From Ignavibacteriales bacterium (GTDB lineage Bacteria; Bacteroidota; Ignavibacteria; Ignavibacteriales; Melioribacteraceae): a stretch of DNA of 7,849 nt. The DNA is taken from assembly GCA_027080245.1 (NCBI GenBank), contig JALWSN010000004.1:1-7849 (forward strand), written 5' to 3'. The notes beneath the pieces were generated by a model. The model had not been told where the DNA came from and ran no database searches. It worked only from the letters and a program-made list of their open reading frames with translations. The position numbers were made by a program, and so were the translations under genes. Positions 1 through 6,827 of the stretch are shown one piece after another. The number at the start of each line of letters is the position of its first letter. Position 1 is the first letter of the stretch.

Positions 1-1
1 T

Positions 2-1000
2 AATTTCCCTGAGCCGCCTAAAGCTCCGCCAATATTAGTCCAATTAAAAAGCATTGGCAAATCGTTCAATAATTTCAGGGTTTTCGGAAACGTTACTTTT
101 AACATTGAACGCGGAGACAAAATTGCATTTTTAGGTCCTAACGGAGCGGGAAAAACAACGTTAACAAAAATAATAGCGCGTAAATTGAAAGCGGACGAGG
201 GAGAAGTAAAGTACGGAAATAATGTGTTGATTAGTTACTATTCTCAGGAGGTAGCGGAAAATTTGAATTTGAATTTAACCTGCCTCGAAACTTTGCAAGG
301 GATTAATGCGGAAGCAACAGAAAGGCAAATCAGAACAATATTAGGAGCCTTTTTATTTAAGGGGGACGACGTATTCAAAAAGGTGAAAGTCCTTTCCGGC
401 GGGGAAAAATCTCGCTTGGCTCTTGCTAAAATATTGTTGGAAAGAAGCAACCTTTTAACGCTGGACGAGCCTACGAATCATCTTGATTTTAATTCCAAAG
501 AAGCGTTAAAGAGAGCCCTACAAAATTACATGGGTTCGATTGTATTGGTTTCTCACGATATTGATTTTATTAGGGGATTGGCGGACAGAGTAGTGGACGT
601 CAGAAATAATTCTGCTAAATATTATTACGGCGACGTTGACTATTATTTTTCCAAGCGGAGAGAATTCCATGATTTAATAATGAAGGATTCAAAAAAGGAA
701 AATGTTAACGACCGAAAAATTCTTAAAAGAATTGAGGCTGAACGGAGGCAGCAAAAATACCGAGCTACAAAAGGGTTGAAGGAAAAAATTGAAATACTCG
801 AAAAACAAATTGAAGAAGATGAACGGATAAAAACACAACTTGAAAAAGAACTTGCTTCGCCTGAAATTTTTTCGAATCCGCAAAAAGCCAAAGAAAAAAA
901 TATTGAATATGCAAAAGTAAAAGAAAGCCTTGAAAATAGAATAAATGAATGGGCTCAATTAACAGAAGAGCTTGAAAATATTGAATCACAATTCAATTAA
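2..1000 (+). CDS. ABC-F family ATP-binding protein, C-terminal part (5' end outside window)
   Basis: This is the second ATPase domain and C-terminal coiled coil of an ABC-F protein, a soluble family that acts on ribosomes (translation factors such as EttA/Uup/YheS, or antibiotic-resistance factors) and lacks membrane domains. The frame is open from base 2, so 332 residues are visible; full-length members are usually 530 to 650 residues, so the first ATPase domain is missing to the left. Visible residues 1-10 look like the proline-rich stretch that precedes the second domain. Walker A GPNGAGKTT is at visible residues 45-53, the LSGGE signature starts near 131, Walker B with LDEPTNHLD near 154, and the switch histidine (VSHD) near 185. 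Residues from about 230 to the end are charged and heptad-like, fitting the Uup/YheS-type C-terminal coiled coil. A TTG at 185 or other internal start is not the true start, because Walker A lies upstream in the same frame. The subfamily cannot be fixed without the first domain and linker. Confidence 0.93.
   Translation, partial: NFPEPPKAPPILVQLKSIGKSFNNFRVFGNVTFNIERGDKIAFLGPNGAGKTTLTKIIARKLKADEGEVKYGNNVLISYYSQEVAENLNLNLTCLETLQGINAEATERQIRTILGAFLFKGDDVFKKVKVLSGGEKSRLALAKILLERSNLLTLDEPTNHLDFNSKEALKRALQNYMGSIVLVSHDIDFIRGLADRVVDVRNNSAKYYYGDVDYYFSKRREFHDLIMKDSKKENVNDRKILKRIEAERRQQKYRATKGLKEKIEILEKQIEEDERIKTQLEKELASPEIFSNPQKAKEKNIEYAKVKESLENRINEWAQLTEELENIESQFN
980..997 (+). terminator. AT-rich hairpin at the end of the ABC-F gene (weak terminator candidate)
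   Basis: ATTGAAT (980-986) and ATTCAAT (991-997) are perfect inverted repeats around a 4-base CACA loop. The 3' arm runs up to the TAA stop. The 7-bp stem has a single G-C pair and no strong T-run follows, so as an intrinsic terminator it would be weak. It could partly separate ABC-F from the rsmA transcript or simply be chance in AT-rich DNA. Confidence 0.2.
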
Positions 1001-1075
1001 TTCATCACTTTGTATTTTAATGTTTAAATTTTATTTTCAGTAGTACATTTTATTCAATTATTATTAACCCAAACG
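1001..1075 (+). promoter_or_regulatory. Leader gap before rsmA, possible promoter
   Basis: This is the largest non-coding gap in the window (75 bases, very AT-rich) and the only place on the plus strand where a promoter for the rsmA-mgtE-PAP2-menG run could sit outside coding sequence. TACATTTT at 1044-1051 matches 7 of 8 bases of the Bacteroidota-type TAnnTTTG element, but I see no TTTG-like partner at the usual distance upstream. There is also no Shine-Dalgarno motif in the bases before the ATG at 1076. A promoter here is inferred mainly from the gap itself; read-through from the ABC-F gene is equally possible. Confidence 0.2.
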
Positions 1076-1873
1076 ATGCCAACGTCTAAAACACATAGTT
1101 CTCACAAGCCTTTGAAAAGGTACGGACAAAATTTTTTAACTGACAAGAATATTATTGAGAAAATTGTAAATGAAATCAATTCGAAAGAAGGGGAAGAAAT
1201 TTTAGAAATTGGTCCCGGCAAAGGAGCGCTTACGAGGGAGTTGTTAAAATCCGGAGCAAAAATTTACGCCGTTGAAATAGACAAATACCTTGTTGACGAG
1301 CTCAAAAAAGAATTGGAACAAGCAAACCTAATTAACGCCGACGTGCTTAAGTTAAATTTAGTAGACCTTTTTACGCCCAATAGAATCAGGGTTGTGGGGA
1401 ACATTCCTTACAACATTACATCTCCAATTCTGTTTAAGTTAATCGAAAACCGGACGATTGTTAAAGATGCCGTTTTAATGATGCAGGATGAAGTTGCTAA
1501 GAGGCTTGTCGCGAAACCAAATACCAAGGATTACGGAATTCTTAGCATAGCGCTGAATTATTTCGGCTCGGTTGAATACTGTTTTAGAATTTCAAAGAAT
1601 GTTTTCTTTCCTAAGCCAAAAGTTTTTTCCGCGTTGGTTCACATTTATTTTAATGGACAAATATCTCCGCTTGACGCTCTGTTTGTAAAGGTCGTAAAGG
1701 CGGCTTTTAACCATCGTAGAAAAACCCTAAAAAATTCGTTAACTAATAGTATATTTAAAGATTGTGATTTTAAAAAAATTAAGTTCGATTTAAGTAGAAG
1801 AGCCGAAAGCTTAAGTGTTGCGGAATTTACCGAATTAACAAATGAAATAAATAATTGCTTGCAAAGAATTTGA
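1076..1873 (+). CDS. rsmA: 16S rRNA (adenine1518-N6/adenine1519-N6)-dimethyltransferase RsmA
   Basis: RsmA (KsgA) transfers four methyl groups from S-adenosylmethionine to two adjacent adenines in the 3'-terminal hairpin of 16S rRNA, a late step in 30S subunit assembly. The 265-residue length is typical. The N-terminal RYGQNFL motif is at residues 15-21, the SAM-binding loop EIGPGKGALT at 44-53, the acidic SAM-ribose contact VEID at 66-69, an Asp in NADV near 89, the catalytic NIPY motif at 109-112, and the conserved PKPKVFSALV stretch at 179-188. The C-terminal rRNA-binding region has FNHRRKTLKNSL at 211-222. The ATG at 1076 leaves the usual short tail before RYGQNFL and is the natural start, although no ribosome-binding site is visible. 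Its TGA stop touches the mgtE start with no gap, which implies co-transcription and probably coupled translation. Confidence 0.97.
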   Translation: MPTSKTHSSHKPLKRYGQNFLTDKNIIEKIVNEINSKEGEEILEIGPGKGALTRELLKSGAKIYAVEIDKYLVDELKKELEQANLINADVLKLNLVDLFTPNRIRVVGNIPYNITSPILFKLIENRTIVKDAVLMMQDEVAKRLVAKPNTKDYGILSIALNYFGSVEYCFRISKNVFFPKPKVFSALVHIYFNGQISPLDALFVKVVKAAFNHRRKTLKNSLTNSIFKDCDFKKIKFDLSRRAESLSVAEFTELTNEINNCLQRI

Positions 1874-3238
1874 ATGCAAAAAGAAAGCTTATTAAAAATA
1901 GATAAAGAACTAATTGAAAATCTTTCCGAGCTAATCGAAGCGAAGGACACTCATAGCATTCTTACAATCTTTGCTAATTTGCACCCCGCCGATATTTCGG
2001 AAATTATTAACCATCTTGACAAAGACGACGCCCAATACGTCTTTAGTATTTTAGACAAGAATTTAGCAGTCGAAGTAATTACCGAATTAGACGAGGATTT
2101 GCGCGAGGAAATCCTTGCAAAGATTGACGCCGACAGGATTACGGGAATAGTTGACGAACTGGAAACCGACGACGCTACCGATATTATTGGGGACTTACCC
2201 GAGAGCTTAGCCGAGCATGTGCTGGAAAATATTGACAAGGAAGATTCAAAAGACGTTAAGGAGCTTTTGAAATATCCCGAAGATTCCGCCGGCGGCTTAA
2301 TGAGTAGCGATTTCGTTTTCGTTTACAACGACGCTACAATTCAAACGGCAATCGAGGAAGTGAGAAAGCACAGTGACGAGTTTGAACAAATTTATCAGAT
2401 TTACGTGCTCGACAAAGAGAACAAATTGCTTGGTTTTACTTCGTTAAAAACCCTTCTTACAAATTCCCTCGAGACGAAGATTGTTGATGTGATGGAGGAA
2501 GATTTAATATTCGTAACGCCGGAAACCGATCAGGAAGAAGTTGCCGAAATCATGGAAAAATACGATTTGGTTTCCCTGCCCGTTGTTGACAATGAAAGAA
2601 GAATGCTCGGTAGAATTACCATTGACGATATCGTTGACGTTATTCAGGAAGAGGCGGAAGAAGACATAAGCAAAATGGCCGGCTTAATAGACGACGAGGA
2701 ATACAGTCACTCCACTTTGAAGGTCAGTAGAATCAGGTTACCCTGGTTGTTGGTTTCTCTGGCTGGGGAATTGGTGAGCGCCGTCGTGTTATCCTCGTTT
2801 CAAGCTTCGATTGAAAAAGTAATAGTGGCAAGTTTTTTTATTCCAATAATAATGGCAATGGGGGGAAGCGCCGGTCAGCAGGCGGCAATTGTAATGGTTC
2901 GAAACATGAGCTCGAATAAATTATGGCTTAGCGACGCGGCTAAAAAGTTGTTTAAGGAATTCAGAGTGGCTTTTGTTAATGGGCTTGCCAGCGCTATTAT
3001 TTTGTTGGTAATGACTTACATGTTCTTTAGCACTCAGCTTAATTTCTCTTTTTTATTGTCAATAACCCTTTTAATAATAATGATAAACGCAACAATGATA
3101 GGCGCTACCGTGCCGATTGTCCTCAATAAAATCGGGGTCGATCCGGTTGTCGCAACCGGACCTTTCGTTTCGACGATGAACGATATTGTTGGATTGCTAA
3201 TTTATTTTACCATACTAAGTTTATTTTACATTAGGTAA
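1874..3238 (+). CDS. mgtE: Magnesium transporter MgtE
   Basis: This is a Mg2+-selective, Mg2+-gated inner-membrane channel that works as a homodimer. At 454 residues it matches the family length (about 450). The domains are complete: an acidic MgtE_N superhelical domain at about 20-135, a CBS pair at about 140-260 that senses cytosolic Mg2+, a connecting 'plug' helix around 255-285, then five membrane helices at about 288-308, 315-340, 365-385, 392-415 and 425-452. The second helix carries MGGSAGQQAA (329-338), the family's conserved Gly-rich segment. The last helix has DPVVATGPF and STMNDIVG, where D437 corresponds to the pore Asp (D432) of the Thermus MgtE. The many Asp/Glu residues in the N and CBS domains fit the known Mg2+-sensing interfaces. 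The start directly abuts the rsmA stop and the TAA shares one base with the next ATG, so expression is tied to both neighbours. No Mg2+ riboswitch-sized leader precedes it. Confidence 0.97.
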   Translation: MQKESLLKIDKELIENLSELIEAKDTHSILTIFANLHPADISEIINHLDKDDAQYVFSILDKNLAVEVITELDEDLREEILAKIDADRITGIVDELETDDATDIIGDLPESLAEHVLENIDKEDSKDVKELLKYPEDSAGGLMSSDFVFVYNDATIQTAIEEVRKHSDEFEQIYQIYVLDKENKLLGFTSLKTLLTNSLETKIVDVMEEDLIFVTPETDQEEVAEIMEKYDLVSLPVVDNERRMLGRITIDDIVDVIQEEAEEDISKMAGLIDDEEYSHSTLKVSRIRLPWLLVSLAGELVSAVVLSSFQASIEKVIVASFFIPIIMAMGGSAGQQAAIVMVRNMSSNKLWLSDAAKKLFKEFRVAFVNGLASAIILLVMTYMFFSTQLNFSFLLSITLLIIMINATMIGATVPIVLNKIGVDPVVATGPFVSTMNDIVGLLIYFTILSLFYIR

Positions 3239-4179
3239 TGAAAAGATTTAAAGATTATTTTTACAAACTTTCCGCAAGCGATTTAGTAATTATTTTTTTC
3301 TACCTGTTTTTAACTTTGTTGAATATTATTTTCCACGACAAAGTTAAGTACTGGCTTGAATTTTTAGTTTACAATTCATTCTTAATTTCCTTCATTTTTT
3401 TCCTTGCAAACAAGGATAAAGAAAAACAATCGGTTTTATGGGAGCAACTTCATTATTGGTATGTAGTCCCTCTGATATTCTTTACATTTAAGGAAATTTA
3501 TTTCATGATTCATCCTATCCGCGGTGTGGATTATGATAAGGCGTTGATTGCAATCGACAGGTTCATATTCGGCACAGACCCTACGTATTTATTATTTAAA
3601 ATTGCCAACCCTTACCTTACCGAGTTATTGCAAATAGCGTACGCAACGTTTTTCTTCCTCCCGATTATTCTTGCAATAGATTTGATTTTAAATAATCGCA
3701 AGGAGGAATTGAACTTTGAAATATTCGCGATTATTTACGGATTCATGCTTTCCTACATCGGCTACTTTTTGTTCCCCGCAATTGGACCGCGCTTTACTTT
3801 GCACAACTTTGCGCTAACGGACAAGGAGTTGCCCGGTTTGTTCCTGACTCCGTATTTGAGAAGTATTGTAAACGCCGGAGAATCAATACCCAAAGGAGTT
3901 TTGAACCCCATTGCTTTTGTTCAGAGGGACGCCTTTCCGAGCGGGCACACACAAATGACTTTGATTGTAATGTACCTTGCGACAAAGTTTAAAACAAAGT
4001 CCCGTTATTTTTTCTGGGTGGATGGAACGCTCCTTATTTTTGCCACGGTTTACCTGCGCTACCATTACGTGGCGGATTTAATTGGCGGCGCGCTTTTCAT
4101 GATTTTTACAATGGTTACGGGAATTAAGCTTTACAACTGGTGGATGAAAAAGACTAATCGAAAATTATTTGAGTATTAA
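3238..4179 (+). CDS. PAP2-superfamily membrane protein, inositol-phosphorylceramide-synthase-like
   Basis: This is a multi-pass inner-membrane protein of the PAP2 (type 2 phosphatidic acid phosphatase) superfamily. I count about eight hydrophobic segments, around residues 15-32, 41-57, 72-91, 129-151, 160-180, 238-250, 257-273 and 281-297. The active-site pieces are FPAIGPR at 179-185, PSGH at 234-237, and YLRYHYVAD at 272-280, giving a plausible catalytic triad of H237, H276 and D280. The first motif is not the classical Lys-x6-Arg-Pro, and the Arg normally six residues before the second His is Thr270. This pattern resembles the AUR1/IPC-synthase-type subgroup, as does DRFIFGTDP at 107-115. 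Members of the superfamily hydrolyse or transfer lipid phosphates; the substrate here (phosphatidate, polyprenyl diphosphate, or a phosphosphingolipid head group) cannot be read from the sequence. The start overlaps the mgtE stop by one base, and menG begins two bases after the stop. Confidence 0.87.
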   Translation: MKRFKDYFYKLSASDLVIIFFYLFLTLLNIIFHDKVKYWLEFLVYNSFLISFIFFLANKDKEKQSVLWEQLHYWYVVPLIFFTFKEIYFMIHPIRGVDYDKALIAIDRFIFGTDPTYLLFKIANPYLTELLQIAYATFFFLPIILAIDLILNNRKEELNFEIFAIIYGFMLSYIGYFLFPAIGPRFTLHNFALTDKELPGLFLTPYLRSIVNAGESIPKGVLNPIAFVQRDAFPSGHTQMTLIVMYLATKFKTKSRYFFWVDGTLLIFATVYLRYHYVADLIGGALFMIFTMVTGIKLYNWWMKKTNRKLFEY

Positions 4180-4181
4180 AG

Positions 4182-4874
4182 ATGTTGGAACAAAACGGGA
4201 AAAAATACAAAGTAAAACGAATGTTTGATTCAATTAGTTCGCGCTACGATTTTTTGAATCATCTCCTTAGTCTGGGAATTGATTTTTATTGGAGAAAAAA
4301 AGCATTAAAGCTAACAGGGATTAACTCAAACGCAATATTGTTGGATGCAGCCTGCGGTACGGGGGATTTTTCGATTGCCGCAAAAAAATTTGGCGTAACG
4401 GAAATATTCGGAATAGATTTTTCCTTCAATATGCTGGAACTCTTTGCGCTTAAAATGCCTGAAATTAAAGGCAAAACCGCGCAGTGCACCGCCGAAGCCT
4501 TACCGTTTAAGGACGAAACGTTCACTAATATTACGGTGGCTTTTGGCGTTCGTAATTTTTACGACATTCCCCAAGCCTTCAATGAATTTTACCGCGCTCT
4601 TAAGAAAAACGGAAAAGTAACAATACTTGAATTTAGATTGCCTAAAAATATTATTATTAAAAGCTTCTACCTTTTTTATTTCAAAAACATCCTTCCGTTA
4701 ATTGGCGGACTCATTTCAAAAGACAAGGAAGCTTACGACTACCTGCCGGAGTCGGTGGACGAATTCCACAAAAAAATAAACTTAAAAGAATTACTTGAAA
4801 ACGCAGGCTTCGGTAATGTAAAAATTTATTCTTTGACTTTTGGAATTGTTCAAGCCGTAATTGCGGAAAAATGA
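4182..4874 (+). CDS. menG: Demethylmenaquinone methyltransferase (UbiE/MenG/COQ5 family)
   Basis: This enzyme methylates demethylmenaquinone with S-adenosylmethionine to give menaquinone, the last step of quinone synthesis; the same family also acts in the ubiquinone pathway. The 230-residue length is typical. The first family signature is seen in RYDFLNHLLSLGIDFYWR at 21-38, the SAM-binding loop DAACGTGDF at 55-63, the acidic GIDF at 77-80, the AEALPF segment at 104-109, the GVRNF motif at 122-126, and the second signature RALKKNGKVTILEF at 138-151. ISKDKEAYDYLPESVDEF at 178-195 is also characteristic. I favour menG over ubiE in function because the genome style suggests a menaquinone-using lineage; no other quinone gene is in view to prove it. 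The gene is the last of the plus-strand run, starts two bases after the PAP2 gene, has no clear Shine-Dalgarno motif, and ends 13 bases from the convergent rdgB stop. Confidence 0.95.
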   Translation: MLEQNGKKYKVKRMFDSISSRYDFLNHLLSLGIDFYWRKKALKLTGINSNAILLDAACGTGDFSIAAKKFGVTEIFGIDFSFNMLELFALKMPEIKGKTAQCTAEALPFKDETFTNITVAFGVRNFYDIPQAFNEFYRALKKNGKVTILEFRLPKNIIIKSFYLFYFKNILPLIGGLISKDKEAYDYLPESVDEFHKKINLKELLENAGFGNVKIYSLTFGIVQAVIAEK

Positions 4875-4891
4875 TTTCCCTCAATAATTAC
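4857..4891. terminator. Imperfect inverted repeat shared by two convergent gene ends
   Basis: Outer arms GTAATT (4857-4862) and AATTAC (4886-4891) and inner arms GGAAA (4865-4869) and TTTCC (4875-4879) form a two-part stem with a 5-base loop and an unequal internal bulge (2 bases on one side, 6 on the other). It covers the last codons and stop of menG and the stop of rdgB, so one structure could form in either transcript. No long T-run follows on either strand, so it is a poor textbook intrinsic terminator. Its position between convergent operons is the main argument for a terminator or mRNA 3'-end role. Confidence 0.35.
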
Positions 4892-5481
4892 AGTAGCTTC
4901 AGCTCGTCAATTAGCTTCTCCTTAAGTTTTGCAAAGGCTTTTGCGCGATGGGATATTTTGTTTTTTTCTTCCACGGTCATCTGAGCTAACGTTCTATTGT
5001 ACCCCTCCGGTAAAAACAGCGGATCGTAGCCAAAACCATTTGAGCCACGAGGCGTTTCGATTATTTGTCCTTCTAATTCCCCGCTTACCGTAAAAGAATT
5101 GTTCGAATCGACGTAACTTGCCGCGCAGTAGAATTTAGCGAAATGTGGTTGGGGATGTTTTTTCAATTTTTCCAAAAGTTTTTTATTGTTCTCTTCGTCC
5201 GAAGCGCCTTCGTATGCGTAACGGGCAGAGTAAACTCCCGGTTCACCGTTTAGTTGTTCCACAATTAATCCGCTGTCGTCGGCAATTGTAGGCTTCCCCG
5301 TAAAGTTGAAAATGGTTCTGGCTTTTTTAAGGGAGTTCTCTTCGAAAGTCTTGCCATCCTCAATTATTTCAGGGGTTTCGAATTCAAGAAGCGAATGAAC
5401 CCTAATGCCTAAAGGTTCAAATAATCTTTTTAGCTCTCTAACTTTGTTTTGGTTTTTAGTGGCAAGAATAATGTCGGTCAT
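4888..5481 (-). CDS. rdgB: dITP/XTP pyrophosphatase (RdgB/HAM1 family)
   Basis: This cytosolic 'house-cleaning' enzyme hydrolyses deaminated purine nucleoside triphosphates (ITP, dITP, XTP) to monophosphate and pyrophosphate, keeping hypoxanthine and xanthine out of DNA and RNA. At 197 residues it is family-typical and complete. Key parts are the N-terminal ATKNQNKVREL at 7-17, EDGKTFEENSLKKA at 41-54, the active-site ADDSGL at 67-72 with D69 as the likely general base, PGVYSARYA at 81-89, GSNGFGYDPLF at 146-156, and the purine-contacting SHRAKA at 177-182. The gene is last in the minus-strand operon. Its ATG overlaps the TGA of the upstream deaminase gene by four bases (ATGA), so it is probably translated by coupling; no good Shine-Dalgarno motif precedes it. 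The upstream deaminase would yield hypoxanthine-containing nucleosides, which makes the pairing biochemically suggestive. Confidence 0.97.
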   Translation of the reverse strand: MTDIILATKNQNKVRELKRLFEPLGIRVHSLLEFETPEIIEDGKTFEENSLKKARTIFNFTGKPTIADDSGLIVEQLNGEPGVYSARYAYEGASDEENNKKLLEKLKKHPQPHFAKFYCAASYVDSNNSFTVSGELEGQIIETPRGSNGFGYDPLFLPEGYNRTLAQMTVEEKNKISHRAKAFAKLKEKLIDELKLL

Positions 5482-6827
5482 TTCAAATCCGTTTCTTTTA
5501 GCAAAATGTTAAGTTGCTCTTTAGCCTTTGAATAAAGCTCGAAAGCGTTGTGCAGGGCGTAAACGCCTTTATTTACGAGCATTTTCCCTTCCACAAAAAC
5601 GTATTCCACATTGTCCCTGTTAGCTGAGTAAACAATGTTGGAGTAAGTTGAATTCAGTCCATCAAAGTAATTCATTGTAGGGTTCTCCAGATTTAACAAA
5701 ACCAAATCGGCGCTTTTGTTTTCCACAATGCTGCCGGTAACGTCGTCAATGTGTAAAGCTTTCGCCCCTTCAATTGTGGCTAAATGGAATATCTCCTCCG
5801 CGGTCATTGCCGTTGGAGAGTGAAGCGGTTTTTGAATTAAAGAAGCGAGTCTCATTTCCGTGAACATATTCAAGTTGTTATTGCATGGCGCGCCGTCTGC
5901 TCCAAGGGAAACATTAATCCCGTTTCCCAGATACTTGGGAACGTTAGCGATTCCGGAACCGAGCTTTAAATTGGACGAAGGGCAGTGCACTATTCTTGTG
6001 TCGGCTTCTTTTAACATTTGAACTTCGGCGTCGTTAACATGAATGCCGTGCGCCAATACTGTTTTTTCATTTAATACTCCGATGCTGTTAAAGTATTCAA
6101 TATTTTCCTTGCCCGTTAGTTTTTTTACCGCCGCAATTTCATTTTTATTTTCCGAGGAATGGGTGTGGAAGAGCGAGCCTTGAAATTCTTCGGTGAGATT
6201 CATTGTTTCGATTAACAATTCCTCCGAGCAAGAAAGAACAAATCTTGGGGCAAAAGCATATTTAATTCTGCCATTTCCCTTGTTGTGAAATTCTTTAGCA
6301 AATTCATACGAGGATGAAAGCGCGTCTTTAGTGGATTCTTTAAATTCAGGCATTAAGTCGTTTAAGTCCGCCATGCATTTGCCTGCAAAGGCTCTGATGC
6401 CCGAATTTATTAGCTCTTCGAATATTACTTCCTGATGGCGGATTGTTCCCATGTCCATTATTGTAGTGGCGCCGCTTGTAATTAATTCGTACAAACCTAA
6501 CTGAGCTGAAATTCTTAGCGATTCTTTTGTGTGGGCATTCTCAAGGGGGAAGATTCTTTTTTGCAGCCAATCCAGAAGTTCCATGTCGTCGGCGGTTCCG
6601 CGGAACAACGTTTGGCATAAATGGATGTGAGTGTGGACGAATCCCGGAATAAGAGTAAGATTGGGAACATTCAAAACTTTGCCTTCCGCCTTGCTTTCGT
6701 CCCATTCTTCTTTTGAGTAAATTTTTTCAATCTTTCCGTTTTTTACAATTACCGTTCCCCTTTTAATTACAGGGCGATTCTTATCCGCGGTAATTATTTC
6801 CTTTGGTATTATTGTCCAATCATTCAT
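5478..6827 (-). CDS. Amidohydrolase, MTA/SAH/5'-deoxyadenosine deaminase group
   Basis: This is a metal-dependent deaminase of the amidohydrolase superfamily (MtaD/TrzN/N-ethylammeline chlorohydrolase-like), 449 residues, full length. Family members with characterised activity remove the amino group of S-adenosylhomocysteine, 5'-methylthioadenosine or 5'-deoxyadenosine, giving inosyl products. Predicted metal and catalytic residues follow the Thermotoga MtaD pattern: H67 and H69 in GFVHTHIHL, H223 and E226 in HTHSSE, H260 in LAHGIH, and D311 in LGADGAPCNNN. SSNLKLGSGIA at 284-294 and NMFTEMRLASLIQK at 320-333 are also typical. The segment around GADGAPCNN recalls proteins annotated as 5'-deoxyadenosine deaminases, but the exact substrate is not decided by sequence alone. 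The N-terminal residues 1-60 and C-terminal 365-420 form the usual beta-sandwich. The start overlaps the end of the upstream CMD-family gene by eight bases and the stop overlaps rdgB by four. Confidence 0.9.
   Translation of the reverse strand: MNDWTIIPKEIITADKNRPVIKRGTVIVKNGKIEKIYSKEEWDESKAEGKVLNVPNLTLIPGFVHTHIHLCQTLFRGTADDMELLDWLQKRIFPLENAHTKESLRISAQLGLYELITSGATTIMDMGTIRHQEVIFEELINSGIRAFAGKCMADLNDLMPEFKESTKDALSSSYEFAKEFHNKGNGRIKYAFAPRFVLSCSEELLIETMNLTEEFQGSLFHTHSSENKNEIAAVKKLTGKENIEYFNSIGVLNEKTVLAHGIHVNDAEVQMLKEADTRIVHCPSSNLKLGSGIANVPKYLGNGINVSLGADGAPCNNNLNMFTEMRLASLIQKPLHSPTAMTAEEIFHLATIEGAKALHIDDVTGSIVENKSADLVLLNLENPTMNYFDGLNSTYSNIVYSANRDNVEYVFVEGKMLVNKGVYALHNAFELYSKAKEQLNILLKETDLK

Noticed and set aside
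185..187. TTG as a start codon of the ABC-F gene
   Set aside because: The same frame is open back to base 2 and includes the Walker A motif at 134-160, so the gene begins outside the window.
253..280. Short tandem hexamer-like repeat (AATTTG units)
   Set aside because: It encodes an Asn-Leu run in a loop after the Q-loop of the ATPase domain; three short imperfect units in AT-rich DNA are not a meaningful repeat.
244..989. Several minus-strand open frames opposite the ABC-F gene
   Set aside because: They are composition shadows of the coding strand: Phe/Ser/Leu-rich, with no recognisable motif and no gene context.
1645..2238. Minus-strand open frames of about 100 residues opposite rsmA and mgtE
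   Set aside because: Ser/Ile-rich low-complexity products antisense to well-conserved genes; no start signal or known domain.
1874..3238. Mg2+ riboswitch upstream of mgtE
   Set aside because: mgtE starts directly at the rsmA stop codon, leaving no leader in which such an RNA could sit.
3794..4065. Two short minus-strand open frames opposite the PAP2 gene
   Set aside because: They overlap each other and a clear gene, lack any motif and are short enough to arise by chance.
4286..4525. 79-residue minus-strand open frame opposite menG
   Set aside because: It lies antisense to the SAM-binding core of menG and has no motif of its own.
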